A stretch of DNA of 11,946 nt from positions 1 to 11,946 of the forward strand of contig DOUV01000634.1 of assembly GCA_003520455.1 (NCBI GenBank), given 5' to 3'. The first letter of the stretch is position 1; the number at the start of each line of letters is the position of its first letter. Shown one piece after another: positions 7,305-11,946 of this stretch. The DNA is from Chloroflexota bacterium (GTDB lineage Bacteria; Chloroflexota; Anaerolineae; Ardenticatenales; Ardenticatenaceae). Position numbers and translations under genes: made by a program. Under the pieces are notes generated by a model. It saw only the letters and a list, made by a program, of their open reading frames with translations. It did no database searches and was not told the origin of the DNA.

Positions 7305-8525
7305 CTAAAGATTTCCCCCCCTTGGATCTGGCAGAGCGCCCCCCAGAATCTCTCTCAACTCCGTATCGGTTAGCGCACGACCGAGCCGTTGCGCCATGGT
7401 TACGGTTTTCTCCAACATGAGCCCTAACTGGTCAGCGTGGTAGGGAATTTGTAGCTCTTTGAGCTTGTACTCGAGCGCCCGGGTCCCGCTGTATGCGCCT
7501 ATTACGATCTGCCTCTTGGCGCCAATGAGCGTCGGGGAAATAGGCTCGAACACAGAAGAATGTTTCATGACAGCGTCCACGTGGCTGTCCAACTTGTAAG
7601 AGAATGACGTCAGACCGGTTAGCGGCTTGGTGGGCCCCGGCGGAACGCCTGTAAACTCTCGATACATGTCTGCAATCGGCACCAACTGTTTCAGATCGAT
7701 CCCAGTAGACACGTCGTACAACAACTCCAGTACAACGCTTACCTCGTCGAGTGAAGGGTTGCCCGAGCGGTCTCCTATGCCATCGAGCGTAACGTCGACG
7801 ATTGTGGCGCCGGCCTCGACCGCGGTCAGGCAATTGGCGAGCGCGAGGCCAAGATCATTATGAAAATGGGCCCCGAGGCGTGCGGACGTCTCCCGGGCTA
7901 TTGCCTGAAAGAGCGATCGTACCCCACCCGGAATAGCGGCCCCGACGGTGTCGGCGACGTAGAGCCGGGTAGCTCCATGCGCTTCCGCGGTCCCAAGTAC
8001 ATCCATCAGGAATGAGAAGTCTGTCCGTGTGCCATCTGCGGCGGTAAACGCCACGACCGCGTCTGTATCGGCGCACGCGGACACCACGGCCGCGACTTGC
8101 GCCAATAAGTCGTCGCGGGTGATGTCCAGCACGTAGTTGAGCCGGTAATCCGATGTCGCGAGCACCACGTTGAGGATCTGGCACCCCGACGTACGGGAGG
8201 TTTTCAAGTCAGTTTTCCAGTCCGGATAGTAGGCGAGGATGACGGACTCGATCTGGAGCGGTGTTTCAGCGGCCAACACCGTAGCAACCTGACAGTCCGC
8301 AGGTGATCTGCCAGGATACCCGACCTGAATCTGAGGAACGCCAGCCTCAGCCAGCACGCGACCGAACCGGATCTTGTCTTCCACGCCGAACTCAATCCCC
8401 GGCCACTGTTGCGCCTCTCGCAGGGTGCAATCGTTGATGATGACGTTGCGTGGTAAGCTGCCTTTGAGATCTCGTAATGCCCAGTCATTGAATGGGCTAT
8501 CATGAACCTGGCGTTCGTTGTTCAT
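7305..8525 (-). CDS. Homocitrate/isopropylmalate synthase-like DRE-TIM enzyme
   Basis: This 406-residue protein belongs to the HMGL-like (DRE-TIM metallolyase) superfamily, whose members condense acetyl-CoA with 2-oxoacids or cleave the reverse bond. The catalytic-arginine motif is DCTLREAQQ (32-40, Arg36, Glu37 as metal ligand, as in homocitrate synthases). The metal-site HFHNDLGLA (220-228) and GIGDRSGN (249-256) follow. After the barrel comes the synthase-type subdomain SHVDAV...EPI...IVIGAYSG (314-347), which HMG-CoA lyases lack. There is no C-terminal LeuA regulatory domain, so leucine-type feedback is not expected and the size fits NifV/homocitrate synthase. In the subdomain the usual GKHSG reads GAYSG. 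The ATG at 8525 has GGAG 7 nt upstream and lies 26 bp inside the end of HyuA-2; an ATG at 8546 in the same frame is an alternative. A synthase or lyase for an unusual 2-oxoacid is likely. Confidence 0.92.
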   Translation of the reverse strand: MNNERQVHDSPFNDWALRDLKGSLPRNVIINDCTLREAQQWPGIEFGVEDKIRFGRVLAEAGVPQIQVGYPGRSPADCQVATVLAAETPLQIESVILAYYPDWKTDLKTSRTSGCQILNVVLATSDYRLNYVLDITRDDLLAQVAAVVSACADTDAVVAFTAADGTRTDFSFLMDVLGTAEAHGATRLYVADTVGAAIPGGVRSLFQAIARETSARLGAHFHNDLGLALANCLTAVEAGATIVDVTLDGIGDRSGNPSLDEVSVVLELLYDVSTGIDLKQLVPIADMYREFTGVPPGPTKPLTGLTSFSYKLDSHVDAVMKHSSVFEPISPTLIGAKRQIVIGAYSGTRALEYKLKELQIPYHADQLGLMLEKTVTMAQRLGRALTDTELREILGGALPDPRGGNL

Positions 8526-10647
8526 TCCTATTCTCCAGATAGACATGTAGATTCCCGAGGGGGTCGATCTCCATGGATGCGGATGGCCCAATCACTGTCG
8601 TCGACTCCGCCTCCTCGACTACGACAGGCCCCGCTCGACGCGTACCTGGACTCAGAGCGGAGCGATGGAGCACCGGAGTGTCGACAGCTCTACCAACCTC
8701 CGGAAAATAAACGGGGCGAGACTGCTCCCTGCGCGCAGCGGGTGCGGGGGATAGACCCACTTCTCGTACAGAGAGTGGATTGTCCGTGGTGACGGAAACG
8801 CGAACCCGGAGCCGGCGAATCTCGACGGAAAGGTGATCTGTGGGCGGCAGTTGTCTATACTGGGTCTCGTAGATATGGAAGAAACGATCGCGAATAGTAG
8901 CAGCATCGAAGTTCGTCAACTCGTCCAGGGTGATCGCTACTTGCAGCTCGTGCCCTTGCCCCTCGAAGCGCATGTCTGCACTATAGGTGATCGCAATGTC
9001 GTCCCGGGCACTCCCGATACCCTCTAACAGATTGATTCCTTCGTTGGCCAGCGTAACCAGGTGGTTTCGGACCTCCTCAGCAGGCAACTCGTCCAACCTC
9101 GTCCAGTAAGTTCGAACGGATTCTGCGGCGGGCGCTGCGGCCAGTAAGCCGAACGCCGATTCGACGCCGGCACTGGGGGGTACGACGACGTGCTGGAGCT
9201 TGAGCTGGCGCGCAATTTCATAGGCGTGCACGGGACCGGCCCCACCAAAGGCCATAAGAGTGAAATGCCTTGGATCCTTTCCACGCTCGGTTAGATGAAG
9301 CCTGATAGCCAGGGCCATGTTATTGTTTACGACTTCATAGATGCCTAACGCTGCTTCGACCGTAGATATTCCGAGAGGTCGCGCGATGTTGGATTCGATA
9401 GCAGTCGCGGCCGCGGCCGCGTCCAGGGGCATGGAACCGCCGAGAAAGCTTGTCGCTCCAATCAGGCCCAGAACGACGTGGGCATCAGTAACAGTCGGTT
9501 CCGTACCTCCCCGACCGTAACAGGCTGGACCAGGCACGGCGCCCGCACTCTGAGGCCCCACTTTCAACAGCCCAGCCGTGTTCAAGCGGGCAATGCTTCC
9601 TCCACCTGCGCCTATCTCGAGCAACTCGATGGTCGGCATCCGTACCGGCAGGCCACTCCCTCTCTTGAAACGGTGCTCTCTAGCCACCTCGAAAATGTCG
9701 GTTCTCGAGGGTTTGCCGTCACTTAATAGGCAGATCTTTGCCGTTGTCCCACCCATGTCGAAGCTGACCAGATCGAGGAGGTCAATTGCCATCCCGCGCC
9801 AACTGCTTGCGACCGCGCCCGCGGCTGGTCCTGACTCCAACAGGCGAATGGGGCGCTCCATACCCGTTGACCATTGCCCGAGGCCGCCGTGAGCCAGCAT
9901 GAGGTAGGGATCTACTTCGACTCCCCGCTCAGTGAAGCCGTTCCGCAAGTTCGTCAGGTAGCGCTTTACAAGTGGTTTGACGTACGCGTTGCACACCGTA
10001 GTCGAGCATCGAATGTATTCTCCAATATTCGGATCGACGTCGGCGGAAATGGAGACCTCCACCTCCGGGAGTTCCTGTGCCAGACAGGCCTGAATCTCAT
10101 CCTCGTGCTGGCGGTTGCGATAGGAATGCAGAAGGCAGATCGCTACTGACTCAACGCCGGACGCTCTCAGCGCGATAATGAGATTTCGGAGTTGTTCTTG
10201 ATCCAGGGGTTGCCTGACACATCCTTCGGCACCTACCCTCTCCGCAACGCCCAGTCGAAGATAGCGGGGGACCAGGGTTGGGGGCTTGGTGAGGAAGAGA
10301 TCGTATCGATCATAACGACGCGACTCCCCGATCTCTAGGACATCGCGGAATCCTTCGGTCGCGAGGAGGGCAGTGAGAGCGCCACGCCGTTCCGTGATGG
10401 CGTTTACGGCGAGAGTGGTCGCATGCACGATCTGCGTGATGTCGCGCCACTGGCCCCCCACAGAGGCTAGCATCTGCTCGATTGCCTGGAAGATGCCTTC
10501 CGATGGATCGTGAGGCGTAGTTGGTACCTTCGCAACAGCCAGCTTCTCACCCGCGAGTAGGATGGCATCCGTGAACGTTCCTCCGACGTCTACCCCTACT
10601 CGCAATCCTTGCAAGGATGCCCTTCCTCTACGTTTCATGTCGGTCAT
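8500..10647 (-). CDS. hyuA: HyuA-type hydantoinase/oxoprolinase ATPase subunit, copy 2
   Basis: This is a second HyuA family protein, 715 residues from the chosen ATG. Motifs in order: VDVGGTFTDAIL (19-30), HATTLAVNAITERRGA (75-90), ESGPAAGAVAS (271-281), FDMGGTTAKICLL (296-308), IGAGGGSIARL (346-356), PGPACYGRGGTEPTVTDAHV (372-391), RGKDPRHFTLMAFGGAGPVHA (455-475) and RFEGQGHEL (560-568). The nucleotide-site motifs are intact. The segment that reads MQSGGGL in copy 1 is MLAHGGL here. Unlike copy 1 it is followed not by a HyuB gene but by the DRE-TIM enzyme. The start at 10647 is supported by GGGAG 6 nt upstream, which covers the stop of the amidohydrolase; the gap between the two genes is 10 bp. 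It may pair with the one HyuB of the cluster, act with HyuA-1 as a second alpha subunit, or have a partner outside the window. Confidence 0.94.
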   Translation of the reverse strand: MTDMKRRGRASLQGLRVGVDVGGTFTDAILLAGEKLAVAKVPTTPHDPSEGIFQAIEQMLASVGGQWRDITQIVHATTLAVNAITERRGALTALLATEGFRDVLEIGESRRYDRYDLFLTKPPTLVPRYLRLGVAERVGAEGCVRQPLDQEQLRNLIIALRASGVESVAICLLHSYRNRQHEDEIQACLAQELPEVEVSISADVDPNIGEYIRCSTTVCNAYVKPLVKRYLTNLRNGFTERGVEVDPYLMLAHGGLGQWSTGMERPIRLLESGPAAGAVASSWRGMAIDLLDLVSFDMGGTTAKICLLSDGKPSRTDIFEVAREHRFKRGSGLPVRMPTIELLEIGAGGGSIARLNTAGLLKVGPQSAGAVPGPACYGRGGTEPTVTDAHVVLGLIGATSFLGGSMPLDAAAAATAIESNIARPLGISTVEAALGIYEVVNNNMALAIRLHLTERGKDPRHFTLMAFGGAGPVHAYEIARQLKLQHVVVPPSAGVESAFGLLAAAPAAESVRTYWTRLDELPAEEVRNHLVTLANEGINLLEGIGSARDDIAITYSADMRFEGQGHELQVAITLDELTNFDAATIRDRFFHIYETQYRQLPPTDHLSVEIRRLRVRVSVTTDNPLSVREVGLSPAPAARREQSRPVYFPEVGRAVDTPVLHRSALSPGTRRAGPVVVEEAESTTVIGPSASMEIDPLGNLHVYLENRNEQRTPGS
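8533..8536 (-). promoter_or_regulatory. Ribosome binding site for the DRE-TIM enzyme
   Basis: GGAG on the minus strand, 7 nt before the ATG at 8525 and inside the HyuA-2 coding end. It favours this start over the upstream in-frame ATG at 8546. Confidence 0.55.
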
Positions 10648-10653
10648 GATCGG

Positions 10654-10658
10654 CTCCC
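10654..10658 (-). promoter_or_regulatory. Ribosome binding site for HyuA-2
   Basis: GGGAG on the minus strand, 6 nt before the ATG at 10647. It overlaps the last base of the amidohydrolase stop codon. It fixes the start well downstream of where the open frame begins, since the extra 40 codons only shadow the amidohydrolase. Confidence 0.6.
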
Positions 10659-11914
10659 TAGACAGGAAATTCGCGTGGGGCGAGCAGTCGGCCGTGGTCG
10701 ACCAGGTAGCCTCTGAGTGGCTCGCCAACAAGTTGCTCCAGGGCAGCAGGATCGATGACTTTACCATCCTTGATAACCAACTTGACCTGCGAATACGCCT
10801 CCAGGTCCTGCAACGGGTCGTGTGCCAGGATCAATATGTCGGCAGCCTTACCTGCTTCAAGGGTGCCAATCTCGTGTTCCAGGTTGAGGATTTCAGCGCC
10901 CCGGCGCGTAGCAGAGACAATAACGTCCATGGGGGACATACCACATTCAGCCATGAGCTTCATCTCGTACACGATCTGTCCCATGACGTCGGTGCCGATT
11001 GCTATCTTGACTCCCGCTTCAATGGCGTGCCGAAAATTATCCAGGACTGCATCAGTCACACTGCCGGCACGCTCCACTTGGATAGCTGGTCTGCGCCATT
11101 CACGGCCTTCTTGAGCACTCACCTTCGGTTCACCGAGCGTGGTGACGAGATAGATGCCCTGCTTTGCCATCAGATCAGCGGTCGGCCGGTCGATAAACAA
11201 TCCATGCTCGATGGCATCCACCCCCGCTTCGATTGCCGCCTGAATAGCTTCGGGCAAATGGGCGTGGACCGTCGTCGGCCGTCCTACTTTGTGCGCCTCC
11301 TCGAAGGCAGCTCGCATCTCGGGCACTGACAGTTGGGGGCCTGGCCGCCGTTTCGCGGTTGCCTGCGCCACGCTGCCGCTTGCCATACATTTTATGAAGT
11401 CTGCCCCCGCGTGGAGCAGTTTCCGGGCAGTCTTGCGTACCTCATCCGGACCATCGGCCTCAATTGAGAGCGGCACACCGTGACCGCCACTCTGCGAAAT
11501 CGGACGAATGCAGGTTTTGAAGCGTGGTCCCAGAATCAGACCCAGTTCAAGAGCATGTTTGAGGTAGCGAGAACTGAATCCTCCTGCGTCCCTGACGGTT
11601 GTAATCCCCTCCTGCAGACTCACGAGTGCTGCTCGCACTGCAGAGAGGAGCATGATCTCTCGAGGTCGTGTGATTCTTTCCTGCCACGGCCCGTAGCTAC
11701 GCCGATCTTCCAGGTGGTCGTGACAATTGATAATCCCCGGCACGATGTACTGGCCGGAGGCGTCTATCACGCGATCCACTGCCTCCTGGCTGAAACCATC
11801 GCGCGCGGTATCAACCCTCTGGATGCGATTGTCGTCGATCAGGAGGTAGCCATTCTCGACGGGGGCACGCCCCGTACCGTCAATGAGTGTTCCACCTCGA
11901 ATGACCCTTCTCAT
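10658..11914 (-). CDS. Metal-dependent amidohydrolase (imidazolonepropionase/prolidase-like)
   Basis: This 418-residue amidohydrolase-superfamily enzyme hydrolyses an amide or cyclic amide-like bond at a metal centre. N-terminal beta-sandwich residues (IRGGTLIDGTG, 5-15) lead into the barrel. The first metal motif is HDH in IINCHDHLED (61-70). Then come GITTVRDAGGF (103-113), SGGHG (142-146), the likely carboxylated lysine in FIKCMASGS (173-181, Lys175), HAH (217-219), AIEHG (His237) and the catalytic Asp in IGTD (Asp309). The C-terminal GTLEAGKAADILIL (350-363) closes the sandwich. The pattern fits the Xaa-Pro/Xaa-Arg dipeptidase and imidazolonepropionase-related group. No signal peptide is seen. 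The ATG at 11914 has GAGG 8 nt upstream within a long G-rich run. It is the first gene of the visible operon; only 32 bases lie upstream, too few to judge a promoter. Family sure, substrate unknown. Confidence 0.94.
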   Translation of the reverse strand: MRRVIRGGTLIDGTGRAPVENGYLLIDDNRIQRVDTARDGFSQEAVDRVIDASGQYIVPGIINCHDHLEDRRSYGPWQERITRPREIMLLSAVRAALVSLQEGITTVRDAGGFSSRYLKHALELGLILGPRFKTCIRPISQSGGHGVPLSIEADGPDEVRKTARKLLHAGADFIKCMASGSVAQATAKRRPGPQLSVPEMRAAFEEAHKVGRPTTVHAHLPEAIQAAIEAGVDAIEHGLFIDRPTADLMAKQGIYLVTTLGEPKVSAQEGREWRRPAIQVERAGSVTDAVLDNFRHAIEAGVKIAIGTDVMGQIVYEMKLMAECGMSPMDVIVSATRRGAEILNLEHEIGTLEAGKAADILILAHDPLQDLEAYSQVKLVIKDGKVIDPAALEQLVGEPLRGYLVDHGRLLAPREFPV

Positions 11915-11946
11915 TACTCCCCCCTCCCCTGCACTTGTATGATGCC

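Noticed and set aside
7314..7320. Run of seven C (G in the gene) near the 3' end of the DRE-TIM gene
   Set aside because: It could be a frameshift point, but the protein ends three codons later and all domains are complete, so nothing suggests a disrupted gene.
9406..9421. 16-bp palindrome of repeated GCGGCC units
   Set aside because: It is explained by a run of alanine codons in HyuA-2; no regulatory role is needed.
10562..11329. Plus-strand open frame of about 255 codons opposite the amidohydrolase
   Set aside because: The minus-strand amidohydrolase has all its catalytic motifs in order; the plus frame has none and no convincing ribosome site.

Overview
The window holds one compact bacterial gene cluster. 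Eight confidently read protein-coding genes all lie on the minus strand, so the order of transcription runs from high to low coordinates. Base composition in the gene lines I counted by hand is mostly in the mid-fifties percent GC. The genes have Shine-Dalgarno-like sites, short gaps and two start/stop overlaps, as expected for one operon. There are no rRNA, tRNA, CRISPR or insertion-sequence signatures. The lineage cannot be fixed from this sequence; an uncultured or soil-type bacterium with catabolic islands is a reasonable guess but only that.

Layout in order of transcription: (1) an imidazolonepropionase/prolidase-like metal-dependent amidohydrolase (10658-11914); (2) a HyuA-type hydantoinase/oxoprolinase ATPase subunit, here called HyuA-2 (8500-10647); (3) a homocitrate/isopropylmalate-synthase-like DRE-TIM enzyme (7305-8525); (4) a succinylglutamate desuccinylase/aspartoacylase-like M14 deacylase, copy 2 (6226-7224); (5) a second HyuA-type subunit, HyuA-1 (4046-6172); (6) a HyuB-type subunit (2425-4065); (7) a second M14-like deacylase, copy 1 (1235-2239); (8) an isocitrate lyase/PEP mutase superfamily enzyme (280-1149). 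Below 280 the composition jumps to about 71% GC by hand count, and the reading frames look weak or broken. This may be the edge of the cluster.

The set combines amide-bond chemistry (amidohydrolase, HyuA/HyuB, two deacylases) with carbon-carbon bond chemistry (an acyl-CoA/2-oxoacid condensing or cleaving enzyme and a PEP mutase/isocitrate lyase relative). One reading is an operon that opens a cyclic amide or imide (lactam, hydantoin or similar), removes acyl groups and feeds the carbon skeleton to central metabolism. Another is that the two HyuA paralogues and single HyuB form a heteromeric alpha-alpha'-beta enzyme like the acetophenone carboxylase core, with the other enzymes processing its product. 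The substrate is not identifiable from sequence alone. No transporter or regulator lies in the window, so these probably lie beyond its edges.

The main oddities are: two tandem modules with the order HyuA - middle gene - M14 deacylase; a PEP mutase-family enzyme lacking the usual lyase catalytic cysteine; an interleaved inverted-repeat structure in the largest intergenic gap; and a sharp GC step at the downstream end.
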